This document shows, piece after piece, positions 1-7,490 of a DNA stretch of 42,381 nucleotides. Within the stretch, counting starts at the first letter, position 1. Each line of letters opens with the position of its first letter. This stretch comes from Chloroflexi bacterium CFX6 (GTDB lineage Bacteria; Chloroflexota; Anaerolineae; Anaerolineales; Villigracilaceae). The stretch lies in the NCBI GenBank assembly GCA_030263595.1, contig SZPG01000014.1, positions 1-42,381 on the forward strand, in the 5' to 3' direction. Position numbers and translations under genes: made by a program. Under the pieces are notes generated by a model, which saw only the letters and a program-made list of their open reading frames with translations, was not told the origin of the DNA and ran no database searches.

Positions 1-2
1 TA

Positions 3-197
3 ATCTTCTGCCTGGAATGCAAGTACGAGGGCAGGGATTGGATACTCCCGGACGATTGCCCCCACGAATGGCAGACGGGAGCGGAGTACGTCGAGGGGTC
101 ACTCCTCCGCTGGAAGGAACGGGTCAAGCAATGGATGGAAACGGTATCAGAGCGTCTCAGGAACCGACGCCGCCACCGTCACCCAGGCGAAAGGTAA
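3..197 (+). CDS. Partial ORF, zinc-ribbon-like C-terminus (5' end missing)
   Basis: This frame is open from the window edge to a TAA at 195-197 and encodes the last 64 residues of a protein. The visible part starts with a C-x2-C pair (FCLECKY), contains a third cysteine followed by histidine (CPHEW), and ends in a very basic tail rich in Arg and His. That pattern suggests a small metal-binding or nucleic-acid-binding element protein, but I do not recognise a family. It overlaps the next ORF in another frame by about 67 nt, as is common in phage-type modules. The start is outside the window, so length and function cannot be judged. Confidence 0.4.
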   Translation: MFCLECKYEGRDWILPDDCPHEWQTGAEYVEGSLLRWKERVKQWMETVSERLRNRRRHRHPGER

Positions 198-331
198 AAG
201 TTTATTCCCGTGAGTGCGCTTACTGTGGCGAGGTATTTACAAGCCACAGTCACGCGGCGAGATATTGCCCACGCCCGAAGCCATGCCGGGAGTATGCCTA
301 CCGTGAGCGAAAGCGGGAGGATCCCCGTTGA
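131..331 (+). CDS. Small zinc-finger protein of the element
   Basis: A 66-residue ORF starting at ATG 131. Its C-terminal half holds C-x2-C (ECAYCGE) and, after about 15 residues, C-x5-C (YCPRPKPC), a likely single zinc-binding site, followed by a highly basic tail (YRERKRED). Small zinc-finger proteins of this kind are frequent in phages and plasmids and usually bind DNA or RNA. The N-terminal 20 residues are Pro-rich and could be non-coding if the true start is later. No specific function can be assigned. It is the last ORF before a 190-bp untranslated stretch containing palindromes. Confidence 0.45.
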   Translation: MDGNGIRASQEPTPPPSPRRKVKVYSRECAYCGEVFTSHSHAARYCPRPKPCREYAYRERKREDPR

Positions 332-335
332 CATG

Positions 336-451
336 GACACTCAGAGTGTCAACAAAAACAGCCCTCACGCGCTCGATCCTGGGCGCGTGAGGGCGTGCGC
401 ATCCCGTTGCCTATTAGGGGGTGTCTGTGGGCGAAAATTCCGACCCACAGC
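336..451. promoter_or_regulatory. Cluster of three palindromes upstream of the HTH gene
   Basis: Between two element genes lie three inverted repeats. At 336-350 is a perfect 15-bp palindrome (GACACTC-a-GAGTGTC). At 361-372/383-394 is a perfect 12-bp stem (GCCCTCACGCGC and its complement) with a 10-nt loop; the A-rich flank on its left gives a T-tail on the minus strand, so it would work better as a minus-strand terminator. At 426-432/445-451 is a 7-bp stem (CTGTGGG/CCCACAG). The short palindrome could be an operator for the adjacent HTH protein. This is inference; no repeat of the operator was found. Confidence 0.4.
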
Positions 452-522
452 CTACAACCCACAAAATTATTGCCGTCGTGATAATATTCGCACATCGGAA
501 AAAATCGAGTTTTGGAGGTCGA

Positions 523-1065
523 ATGACGGATCACATCACCCTTACCACTGGTCAAGCGTGCGGTTTGACGGGGCTATCCTTGCAGACCGTACAGCGATAT
601 ATCCGCCGCTATCCCATGGGGTTTTCGGAGCAAGCCCGCAAGCCCAAGAAGGGACGGCGCTTCAATGGGGATGATGTAAAGAATCTGCTGCTGATAAATC
701 AGATGCTTCACGCCAAACAGAAAGCCCACATCGAAGCGGCATTGATGGGTGAGTATGAGTCGCCTGACTTGTCTCTCTTCGATGTCACGAACCTTTTGAG
801 AATGTTCAACACGATCACCGCCCTGGGTAAACACCTCGAGGCGTTTTATCTCGAAGTCCAGCGCGAAAAGCGATCCCTGGAAAAAGTCTCTCCGGTTCTC
901 CGCAATCATTCGCAAGTGTTGGAGGCTTTGCGCTTTGACGTGTCACGACTGAAACTAAACAGGACGCTTCGAGAGGATGACTTCGATCACCCGGTACCGG
1001 CAGTAAGAGAGAGTCACAATCAAGCCCGCAAGAATCCCATTGCCCGATGGCTTGATGGTGAGTAG
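523..1065 (+). CDS. HTH (MerR-like) DNA-binding protein of the element
   Basis: A 180-residue protein. Residues about 4-60 read as a helix-turn-helix of MerR type: a short helix pair (TTGQACGLTGLSLQTVQRYIRRYP) followed by a basic wing ending in GRRFNGDDV, where MerR proteins have the conserved R-x-Y/F-x-x-x-D-V. The rest (residues 65-170) is helical and could dimerise as a coiled coil, but it does not resemble a known ligand-binding domain. The ATG at 523 is chosen because GGAGG stands 4 nt before it; a GTG at 421 in the same frame would add a tail that crosses a hairpin. It is probably the element's transcriptional regulator. Confidence 0.65.
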   Translation: MTDHITLTTGQACGLTGLSLQTVQRYIRRYPMGFSEQARKPKKGRRFNGDDVKNLLLINQMLHAKQKAHIEAALMGEYESPDLSLFDVTNLLRMFNTITALGKHLEAFYLEVQREKRSLEKVSPVLRNHSQVLEALRFDVSRLKLNRTLREDDFDHPVPAVRESHNQARKNPIARWLDGE

Positions 1066-1074
1066 GGAGGCAGG

Positions 1075-1623
1075 ATGAACGAACTAGGTTTGATTCTTCT
1101 TGTGATTTTCCTGGTGTATCTGATTACTTCAATCATCTTCTTGTGGGTCGCCAAAAGAAAAGAGATTGACAAGATCACCGCCCACACCTTGCAAACATAC
1201 GCACCACGAATCAAAAGACCCTATTTTAGTATTCACTCCTTTTCGTCTGGTTGGGAGGCGAAGAAGTCACCGGCGCAGTTTATTTTCTATCTCATTATCT
1301 CGCCGTTTATATTTTTCTCATGGCTTGCCTGGCGGCTCTTTGGGAAAGACAAGCCGGACGACTTCGAGAGAACTTTTCCTCCCCGTCATCCTGGCGGCAG
1401 GGACAAGGGGAGGAGAAATAAAAAGTTTGCCGATGCGGACGATAGGCTTTTATCATTGATGGTCGAAAAGCGTCTTGATTTTGAACCTGCATTTTGGGAA
1501 ATGCGAAAAGAGTACTGGGAGATAGCCTATCCCGATCAGTCTTACCAAAACCCGGCGAAGTTGAAGACCATCGAACGCGCAACCAAAAGACGAATTGACA
1601 ATCTCTTGCTTACCAAAAACTAA
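1075..1623 (+). CDS. Hypothetical two-helix membrane protein of the element
   Basis: A 182-residue protein with two hydrophobic segments: residues about 4-27 at the N-terminus (mostly Leu, Ile, Val) and about 68-90 (FIFYLIISPFIFFSW). The C-terminal ninety residues are soluble, charged and rich in Lys, Arg and aromatic residues. It follows the HTH gene by 9 nt and has an AGG-rich ribosome-binding site (GGGAGGCAGG before the ATG), so the two are probably co-transcribed. I recognise no family. An intrinsic terminator follows about 65 nt downstream, closing this transcription unit. Confidence 0.6.
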   Translation: MNELGLILLVIFLVYLITSIIFLWVAKRKEIDKITAHTLQTYAPRIKRPYFSIHSFSSGWEAKKSPAQFIFYLIISPFIFFSWLAWRLFGKDKPDDFERTFPPRHPGGRDKGRRNKKFADADDRLLSLMVEKRLDFEPAFWEMRKEYWEIAYPDQSYQNPAKLKTIERATKRRIDNLLLTKN

Positions 1624-1687
1624 ATTTAGAGTTTTTGGTAGAGGTAATTTCCCCTCGAAATATAGACTACACAAATAACCACTTCTA

Positions 1688-1726
1688 AAATGACCAGCGT
1701 AAGAAAACGCTGGTCATTTATTTTGC
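1688..1726 (+). terminator. Intrinsic terminator after the membrane protein gene
   Basis: A perfect 12-bp stem (1688-1699 with 1708-1719), an 8-nt A-rich loop, then a T-rich stretch (ATTTT). It ends the HTH/membrane protein unit and sits just before the next small gene, whose ribosome-binding site begins within 10 nt. Confidence 0.8.
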
Positions 1727-1735
1727 GAGGTACCA

Positions 1736-1948
1736 ATGAGCGAACAGACACACAGAATCACATTGACTTTGAATGATAGAGAATTTTACGCGCTTGCAAG
1801 GATGAGCATGAAAGAATGCCGCGCCTTACGTGGGCAAGCGGTTTACATGCTCCGCCATGCTCTTGCTACTGTTGGCGAACTCCCCGGCGCGCCAACGATC
1901 TTCAACCCGGTCCCGGATGCCCCCGCCGAAGTCTCAGGGAGAGACTGA
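1736..1948 (+). CDS. Small hypothetical protein, possibly ribbon-helix-helix
   Basis: A 70-residue ORF with a good ribosome-binding site (GAGG five nt before the ATG). The N-terminus alternates polar and hydrophobic residues (HRITLTLND), as in the beta-strand of Arc/MetJ ribbon-helix-helix proteins, followed by two helical stretches (REFYALARMSMKECR and AVYMLRHALATV). This would fit a small DNA-binding protein, but the match is by eye only. It is located directly after a terminator and about 110 nt before the replication protein gene. Confidence 0.5.
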   Translation: MSEQTHRITLTLNDREFYALARMSMKECRALRGQAVYMLRHALATVGELPGAPTIFNPVPDAPAEVSGRD

Positions 1949-2059
1949 AAACAAAGACGCCCCGATCACGAGTCGAGGCGTCCACACCCACAGAGAGACC
2001 CAACTGCCAAGTTAGAACTCTCGAAAGGACTTTTGTATTGTATCACGAATGGAGTCAGC

Positions 2060-2884
2060 ATGGATGACCGAACAATAGAACTACTCGAAAAAGTTATGGA
2101 AAAACCGATAGCCTTTCACCGCATTTTCAAAACAATCACAGGGAACACAAACGCGGCTTTGTTCTTATCTCGCGCCTTCTATTGGAGCAAAAACAAAAAA
2201 GCAAAAGAGCGTAGCGGGTGGTTTTACAAAGCGGCGGAAGAATGGGAAGAAGAAATCGGACTTACCCGACGAGAGCAAGAAACAGCCAGACGAAAATGCA
2301 AAAAGATAGGCGTCCTCGAAGAGAAACTATGGAAGGTTTATGAATTAAGAAATGGTAAAAAATATGGTCATGCCACTTTGCATTTTCGAGTGAACAAGAA
2401 ACGGGTATATGAACTAATAGAAAAAATTCCTAGTTTCGACAAACCATCAAAACTAGTAGATTCGACAAACCATAGAAACTACGTAGATTCCACAAATGAG
2501 GAAATCTACTTAAACAATTTAAATACCAATAAACCCACTACAAAGAAAATGGGGGAGGCTTTCAAATCCTGGAAGGACGCACCGCAAGCCCATCACGCAT
2601 ACTTCCAAACGTGCATGGCTGAATTAGGACTACCAGAACCGACAACCCAAAAAGAAATCGAAGCCTGGATGGAAACATTCACCGAATGGATGAGCAAGGA
2701 CTACACCCCAAAGCAGATTCCAGCCGCGGCGCGTTTTGCACACAAACGGCAAACGGTTGTCTCCCGCCCCGCGTCAATCACCTACGCATTGAGTCACCTA
2801 CGCCGCAAGCCCGCACAGGAAAAGCCGCCCGCCCAGGGTGAGTCAACCCTTGCGAAACTTGCACAGAAACAGAGGAGAACATAA
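2060..2884 (+). CDS. Element replication protein, winged-helix N-terminus
   Basis: A 274-residue protein. Residues about 1-115 form a winged-helix-like region whose centre (WSKNKKAKERSGWFYKAAEE, then EEIGLTRREQETARRK) is typical of phage and plasmid replication proteins that sense helix context before DnaB loading. The middle is Asn/Thr-rich (DSTN repeated twice, residues about 134-165) and probably a linker. The C-terminal 90 residues (AFKSWKDAP to the basic end) resemble the primosome-type C-terminal segment that recruits helicase. ATG 2060 has GGAG seven nt upstream; a TTG at 2033 is possible. The DnaB-like helicase begins 3 nt after its stop, which supports a joint role in starting replication. 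Confidence 0.65.
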   Translation: MDDRTIELLEKVMEKPIAFHRIFKTITGNTNAALFLSRAFYWSKNKKAKERSGWFYKAAEEWEEEIGLTRREQETARRKCKKIGVLEEKLWKVYELRNGKKYGHATLHFRVNKKRVYELIEKIPSFDKPSKLVDSTNHRNYVDSTNEEIYLNNLNTNKPTTKKMGEAFKSWKDAPQAHHAYFQTCMAELGLPEPTTQKEIEAWMETFTEWMSKDYTPKQIPAAARFAHKRQTVVSRPASITYALSHLRRKPAQEKPPAQGESTLAKLAQKQRRT

Positions 2885-2887
2885 CCC

Positions 2888-4201
2888 ATGATAGACGGAT
2901 TCTATAATCTGCAACTTGAGCAAGCCGCGCTTGCCTGCATCCTGATAAACCCGGAAACACTCGCAGAGATGGGACTCAAATTCACTGACTTTCACGATCA
3001 CCGCCACCAGATAATTTTCACGGCAATTGAAAGACTCGATAAATCCCGCCTCGATATTGACATATTGACCGTGAGTCACGAACTGGAGAAATTGGGGAGG
3101 CTGAAAGAAATCGGCGGCGATCCTTATCTGATCACTTTGGTAAATTCCACCGGGTCAAGTTTGTCCGCTCGATCCTACGCCGATCAACTCAAGGAATTGA
3201 CCATGCGGCGAAAACTGACAAGAGCATGCGGCGAGATTGTGAACCTTGCCAACGATCCGCAAAAGTCACCGGCGACGATCACGAGTGAGGCGCGTCAATT
3301 CCTGGACGATGCCCTAAACGCTTCAACGCACCAAAGCGGGCGATCAATGGCGGAGGCGCTCAAAGAGTTTGACCAAGCCATAGAGTCACGCAAGGGGCAG
3401 GATTTTAGCCTTCTTGGAATTTCAACAGGCTATCAGGACATAGATCACAAACTCGATGGTTTACAGGATGGCTGGCTTTACCTGGTCGCGGCGCGTCCTG
3501 GCAACGGTAAAACTGCCATGCTTGGAAATCTCGCTCTGAATGTCGCAAAGCAGGGTAAACAGGTTTTGTTTTTCAGCGTGGAGATGAACGACCTACGAAT
3601 CGTTTCCCGCATGATGGCGGCTGAAACTCAAATCAATGCAGACATTCTGAAACATGCCGGGATGGAAGATGCGGAAGAATGGGAAAGATACTACACCGCC
3701 ATTGAAACCTTCGAGGGCTTGCCCATGTGGTTATACAGTCCCGCTGAATGTCGCACCGTCGAACAGATAGAGTCCATCACGCGCCAACGTCATGCCAACA
3801 GCGAAGTGGACATTATCTTTGTGGACTATCTGCAATTGCTCCAACTCGAAGCCACAAGTAAAACAGCCACGCGAGAACAGGAGGTAACCAAAATCGCGCA
3901 GACTTTGAAACGGATCACGAACTTGAATATTCCAGTAGTCGCGGCGGCTCAATTGAATCGCGAGGTTGTAGGCAGACCGCAGTTATCTAACCTCCGTGAA
4001 AGCGGATCACTTGAACAGGAGGCGGACGCGGTTTGTTTTCTGCATCATCCCGACGATGAGCCGGATGCAAACCTTGAGTTTATCGTAGCAAAAAACCGTG
4101 ACGGCGCTTTGGGTGAATGTCTGCTGTACTACGGCAAGACCACACAGAAAATCCATCCTGGCGCAGTACGCGTTTTTGCCCCAAATCAGCCCAGGACGTG
4201 A
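2888..4201 (+). CDS. dnaB: DnaB-like replicative DNA helicase of the element
   Basis: A 437-residue hexameric helicase of the DnaB family, which unwinds DNA at the fork with ATP. Residues 1-110 are the N-terminal helical domain (LEQAALACILINPE is the family signature). The RecA-like domain starts near 170; the Walker A loop is at residues 205-209 (GNGKT) and the Walker B aspartate is D313 in FVDYLQLLQ. The DnaB arginine-finger region follows near VAAAQLNR and the SGSLEQEADAV sensor stretch. All catalytic motifs are present, and the length matches chromosomal DnaB (about 450). Its position after the element replication protein indicates an element-encoded helicase rather than the host copy. 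Confidence 0.93.
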   Translation: MIDGFYNLQLEQAALACILINPETLAEMGLKFTDFHDHRHQIIFTAIERLDKSRLDIDILTVSHELEKLGRLKEIGGDPYLITLVNSTGSSLSARSYADQLKELTMRRKLTRACGEIVNLANDPQKSPATITSEARQFLDDALNASTHQSGRSMAEALKEFDQAIESRKGQDFSLLGISTGYQDIDHKLDGLQDGWLYLVAARPGNGKTAMLGNLALNVAKQGKQVLFFSVEMNDLRIVSRMMAAETQINADILKHAGMEDAEEWERYYTAIETFEGLPMWLYSPAECRTVEQIESITRQRHANSEVDIIFVDYLQLLQLEATSKTATREQEVTKIAQTLKRITNLNIPVVAAAQLNREVVGRPQLSNLRESGSLEQEADAVCFLHHPDDEPDANLEFIVAKNRDGALGECLLYYGKTTQKIHPGAVRVFAPNQPRT

Positions 4202-4281
4202 AAACACCCACCGAAGCGTAGCAGGACGATTTTAGCCACTGTGACAAGCCATCACGCCCCATGTTTCAGATAGGTTGACCA

Positions 4282-4470
4282 ATGGCGAGAACATCCCCAC
4301 AAATCCAAATCTCCGAAATTGGCGGCGATCACTTCCCCGATCTTGAAACAGCGCAACGATCCGCGCTCGATCCACTGGCAGCGCACCTGGCAGCCACGAT
4401 CCGTGAACTGCTTGCATCTGGTCGCCTGGTCAATGTCAACGGCAAGATCATTCCCAATCCCAACAGGTGA
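4282..4470 (+). CDS. Small hypothetical protein before the recombinase
   Basis: A 62-residue ORF with a weak ribosome-binding site (AGG before ATG). It ends 3 nt before the recombinase start, so the two are likely co-translated. The central part (residues 22-50) is predicted to be helical and Ala/Leu-rich. There is no recognisable domain; a role as a recombination directionality factor is conceivable because such small genes often adjoin serine integrases, but nothing in the sequence proves it. Confidence 0.5.
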   Translation: MARTSPQIQISEIGGDHFPDLETAQRSALDPLAAHLAATIRELLASGRLVNVNGKIIPNPNR

Positions 4471-4473
4471 CAC

Positions 4474-6039
4474 ATGGCTGATTACTTCCCCCCGCCGCGT
4501 GACCTTCCGAATCGTCGTGCCTGGGCTTACCTCCGCGATTCAGGAGGTCCCGCCCAGGAGAACAGCGTCACGCAACAAGAGAACGAATTGCGCGCCTACT
4601 GTGAACATCATAACCTTATGCTTGTTGAAATCTTCCGAGACGTTGCAAAGAGCGGCGGCAGTGTTGATGAGCGAAAAGACTTTGAACGCATGATAGACAC
4701 AAGCAAAAACGAATCGCTCCGCCCTGGTATTTTGCTTGTGTGGAACTCCGCGAGATTTTCACGCGATGAGAATGACGCAAAATTTTACCGGGCTTTACTA
4801 CGCAAGCGCGGCATTGCAATTCATTCCCTCACCGATCCGATCCCCGCTGATGAGTTTGGCGGAGTGATTGAGGCACTAATAGATTTTTCCAATGCTGAAA
4901 AGCGGCGGCAAAATTCGCGTGATGTGAAGCGAGGACTCAAGCAACTCATCGAGGAAGGATTCGCCCCAGGCACACCACCTGTCGGATATATTCGTTCACT
5001 TGTTCAGCGCGGCGTAAACCGAGACGGCAAAGAGCGAATGGTCAGTAAGTGGGTACGCGATCCGGCATTATGGGATTCGGTTATCAAAGCCTGGGTGATG
5101 AGGGCAGAGGGAAAATCCTACAAAGAGATTCAGGAAGCCACAGGATTATATAAAAGCCTTCCCTGCTATCATGGCTTTTTCAAAAACAAAGTCTATCTTG
5201 GGATTTATTCTCATGGAGGTATTGAGTATCCCGATCACCACGAACCCGCTACAACGTGGGAAATTTGGGAAGCCGTTCAAAAACTCCGCAAGGTTCACCC
5301 AATGCAGAAAAACAATCCCAGGCACGCGCGGCGCGTTGGCAATCCATCCCTGCTAACTGGTTTTACTTACTGTGCTGAATGTGATTCGATGATGACCCAT
5401 TCCCCAGGGCATAAGGTCAAGCCCTGGGCGTTTTATATCTGTGGTAGGAAAGACAGGCACGGCGCGAAGTCTTGCCAATCTCGCCGCATTGGCGCAAAAC
5501 ACGCAGAGGACGCGATTGTAAACGCAGTCATCGAAAAGGTCTTATCCCCTGCTTACCTGGAAGAAGTGATAGAAAATGCCCGCTTGCAATTTGGTGATAC
5601 ATCCGACATCGAAAGACAAATCAAGAAAGTAGAGCATGATTTAGAGAGTTTGGATATTGCGATCCAAAGAGCATTGAACGCGATTGAACGCACAGGATCA
5701 GAAGCGGCATACAAACGTCACGAACAGCGCGAGAGGGAACGCGCCCAGGTCAAAGACAAACTAGATCACCTAGAGGCGCAACTTGCCGCGGCAAAGGTCG
5801 AAATCACGCCCGAGGCGATGACCATCGTTTTGGATGAATGGAGTAACCAACTTACACAGGCAAGAGCAACGAATGATGTAAAATTGATTCGCACCTGGTT
5901 GCAGCGTTTTGTCTCACGCGTTGAACTTGGATACCAACAAGCAAAAATTTTCTATACCTATCCTTTGATTGACTTCTCACCCCTGGATAACTCACGAAAG
6001 TTTTATCCCGTTTTTGGGGGCACTGAAGAGTCTTCATAA
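4474..6039 (+). CDS. Large serine recombinase (integrase)
   Basis: A 521-residue site-specific recombinase of the large serine family, which integrates and excises phages and mobile elements without host factors. The resolvase domain covers residues about 14-160: the nucleophile is S23 in AYLRDSG, and the active-site arginines are in SARFSRDE and later RRQNSRDVKRG. The recombinase domain (about 165-275) follows, then a zinc ribbon with cysteines C300, C303, C323 and C334, and a coiled coil (about 375-450) as in Bxb1/phiC31-type enzymes. All catalytic parts are intact. The last codons lie inside the first copy of a tandem repeat (6014-6051), so the gene end, a terminator and possibly the attachment region coincide. 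Confidence 0.93.
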   Translation: MADYFPPPRDLPNRRAWAYLRDSGGPAQENSVTQQENELRAYCEHHNLMLVEIFRDVAKSGGSVDERKDFERMIDTSKNESLRPGILLVWNSARFSRDENDAKFYRALLRKRGIAIHSLTDPIPADEFGGVIEALIDFSNAEKRRQNSRDVKRGLKQLIEEGFAPGTPPVGYIRSLVQRGVNRDGKERMVSKWVRDPALWDSVIKAWVMRAEGKSYKEIQEATGLYKSLPCYHGFFKNKVYLGIYSHGGIEYPDHHEPATTWEIWEAVQKLRKVHPMQKNNPRHARRVGNPSLLTGFTYCAECDSMMTHSPGHKVKPWAFYICGRKDRHGAKSCQSRRIGAKHAEDAIVNAVIEKVLSPAYLEEVIENARLQFGDTSDIERQIKKVEHDLESLDIAIQRALNAIERTGSEAAYKRHEQRERERAQVKDKLDHLEAQLAAAKVEITPEAMTIVLDEWSNQLTQARATNDVKLIRTWLQRFVSRVELGYQQAKIFYTYPLIDFSPLDNSRKFYPVFGGTEESS

Positions 6040-6057
6040 CGAAGGCTCTTTCTCATT
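6025..6057 (+). terminator. Terminator hairpin, first repeat copy
   Basis: An AGAGTCTTC / GAAGGCTCT stem (one G-U pair) with a 5-nt loop, followed by CTTTCTC. It overlaps the recombinase stop codon. Confidence 0.6.
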
Positions 6058-6108
6058 CAAACCGGCGTCCCCGCAGGGGGATGTTAATCGAGTCCCCTTG
6101 GGGGCACT

Positions 6109-6142
6109 GAAGAGTCTTCATAACAAAGGCTCTTTTTCTTTT
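6109..6142 (+). terminator. Terminator hairpin, second repeat copy
   Basis: The same hairpin as at 6025, with one base changed in the stem, followed by a better T-tract (TCTTTTTCTTTTC). It should be the more efficient of the two. Confidence 0.65.
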
Positions 6143-6149
6143 CAAACCG

Positions 6150-6445
6150 TTTTTCCAAATCCACCCGCCCGCCAGCCGCCTCTTGATGCGAGGCGTTTGT
6201 TGGCGCGCGGTCTTTTCCCCCGCATTCGATTGTCCCTGCGCGGCGTTCATCGGGCGGATCATCCGAAACGAAGGCGAATTTCTCATCGCGATTGCAACAA
6301 ACGTGTCATCGCCGGAAACTGGTCGAAAGGTATAATGGGGCATGACAGCCTTCCCGCATGGATGAAATCGGCTGGATTGCTTTCATTTTTGCAAGGCGTT
6401 GAAACCGAAAAACCCGGCTTAAAGTAAAATTGATTGGAACCTGTC
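6150..6445. other. Gene-free junction with a candidate -10 box
   Basis: No convincing ORF is seen in these 300 bp between the integrated element and the diterpene operon. It holds an imperfect GCCTC/GAGGC inverted repeat near 6177-6195 and a perfect -10 hexamer TATAAT at 6331-6336, without a good -35 box. A transcript from it would have a ~100-nt leader before the acyltransferase gene at 6446, so this is the likeliest promoter of the operon. Confidence 0.4.
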
Positions 6446-7483
6446 ATGAGCAACTTCGATGTAAAAAGATACAACAGCATCCACGAAATCGCCCCCGCGA
6501 CATGGGACCGGATCGCGGCTGGGCGCGGCTTTCAAAGTCATCAATGGTATGTCTTTGGCGAAAAAGCCATGGCGGACTGTCCCTCCACCTACCTGATCGC
6601 CTGGGATGGAGATACGCCTCTCGGAGGGACGGCGTTATTCCGGGTGAAAAACGAACCCCTCCCCCTGCCGAAGGTCGCTCGCGAATTCATGTCGTCCGTC
6701 CTGAAACGCAGACCCCTGCTCGTCTGCCGTTCCCCCCTCGCGGACACATCGGCGTTATTGCTGCCCGGCGAACCCCTGCGGGATGAAGTCCTGCCGTCGC
6801 TGGCGGGCGCCGCGCAGGAGGAATTCAAAAAGCAGCGTTGTTCCTTCCTCGTCTTCGATTACCTGCTCACCGAACAACTCAAATACCCGTCGTGGCCCCC
6901 CGGCTACGAAGCCATCACCGTCTCCGAGCCAGGCACCTACATGCCCATGGCGTGGGATAGTTTCGAGGCGTACCTCGAAGCCGGCAACAAAAAGGACCGC
7001 CAGCATTACAAGCGCACCCTCAAGGAGACGGCGGAAAACGGCATCGAACTCTCGCGCCACAAGAGCGTGACCGAGATCGAAGCCGCCCTCAAACTGATCG
7101 AGAACGTCTCCATCTGGCACGGCTCCGCGCCCAACCCGTGGACGCGCAACCTGCTCGAAAACTTTTCCATGATTGACGGCGCCTGGCTCGAACTCCGCAA
7201 GGAAGGCAAACTGGTCGGATGCGGCGCCGTCCTGCGGGACAACAAATTCCAGCTGACTTCCTCGCTTGGGCTGGAGGACGACGTCCCCGGCGGATACTTC
7301 CTCCTCCTGTACGCCGCCCTGCAGGAGGCGTTCGAACACAAAGTGCGCCTCGTCCGCTTTGGCAGCGGCGCTTACGACGTAAAACGCAGGCTGGGATTCC
7401 ATCTCGAAGATACGAACCACGCCATGATCACCATGGCCGGCATCCTGTCGCGCGCCGCAAAGCAACTGGCAGCCCAGGAATAA
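6446..7483 (+). CDS. FemAB/GNAT-like acyltransferase, first gene of the diterpene operon
   Basis: A 345-residue protein of the BioF2-like (Acetyltransf_6)/FemAB superfamily, enzymes that transfer acyl or aminoacyl groups. The visible marks are two GNAT-like halves: an N-terminal half with SHQWYVFGEKAM, and a C-terminal half with the basic helix YLEAGNKKDRQHYKRTLKE (residues about 171-190), the core strand WLELRKEGKLVGCGAVL and the helix ending LLLYAALQEAF. No signal peptide or membrane segment is evident. It lies 7 nt upstream of the methyltransferase gene and opens the operon, so it may acylate the terpenoid product or a lipid; the substrate is unknown. ATG 6446 is preferred to the in-frame TTG at 6434. 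Confidence 0.7.
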   Translation: MSNFDVKRYNSIHEIAPATWDRIAAGRGFQSHQWYVFGEKAMADCPSTYLIAWDGDTPLGGTALFRVKNEPLPLPKVAREFMSSVLKRRPLLVCRSPLADTSALLLPGEPLRDEVLPSLAGAAQEEFKKQRCSFLVFDYLLTEQLKYPSWPPGYEAITVSEPGTYMPMAWDSFEAYLEAGNKKDRQHYKRTLKETAENGIELSRHKSVTEIEAALKLIENVSIWHGSAPNPWTRNLLENFSMIDGAWLELRKEGKLVGCGAVLRDNKFQLTSSLGLEDDVPGGYFLLLYAALQEAFEHKVRLVRFGSGAYDVKRRLGFHLEDTNHAMITMAGILSRAAKQLAAQE

Positions 7484-7490
7484 GAGGGAC

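Larger units (their letters stand above)
1..6050 (+). mobile_element. Right part of an integrated element (phage- or IME-like)
   Basis: All genes here point rightward and are closely spaced: zinc-finger ORFs, an HTH protein, a membrane protein, a replication-type winged-helix protein, a DnaB-like helicase and a large serine recombinase at the end. The DNA is clearly A+T-richer than the chromosomal genes beyond 6.4 kb. A replicative helicase beside a helix-turn-helix replication protein and an integrase is the usual replication/integration module of temperate phages and integrative mobilizable elements. No capsid, terminase or conjugation gene is visible, so the type of element cannot be decided. 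The left end lies outside the window; the right boundary is placed near the recombinase stop by inference only. Confidence 0.7.
6014..6148 (+). repeat. Tandem ~38-bp direct repeat spanning the recombinase stop
   Basis: Two near-identical copies at 6014-6051 and 6098-6135 (84 bp apart; only one mismatch in the core TTGGGGGCACTGAAGAGTC part and its continuation). Both then run into a T-rich segment and end with TCAAACC. Between them lies a GC-rich palindromic linker (CCCCGCAGGGGG). Each copy contains a hairpin that can end transcription. The duplication may reflect the element's insertion next to a host terminator or a local duplication; the far-left end of the element would be needed to decide. 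Confidence 0.8.

Noticed and set aside
210..674. 154-residue ORF overlapping the zinc-finger gene and the HTH gene
   Set aside because: It crosses the palindrome cluster and is out of frame with the HTH gene, which has a clear Shine-Dalgarno site and a MerR-like sequence. Its composition is that of a shadow frame.
6053..6343. 96-residue minus-strand ORF in the gap after the recombinase
   Set aside because: It reads through both terminator repeats in antisense, has no ribosome-binding site and no motif.
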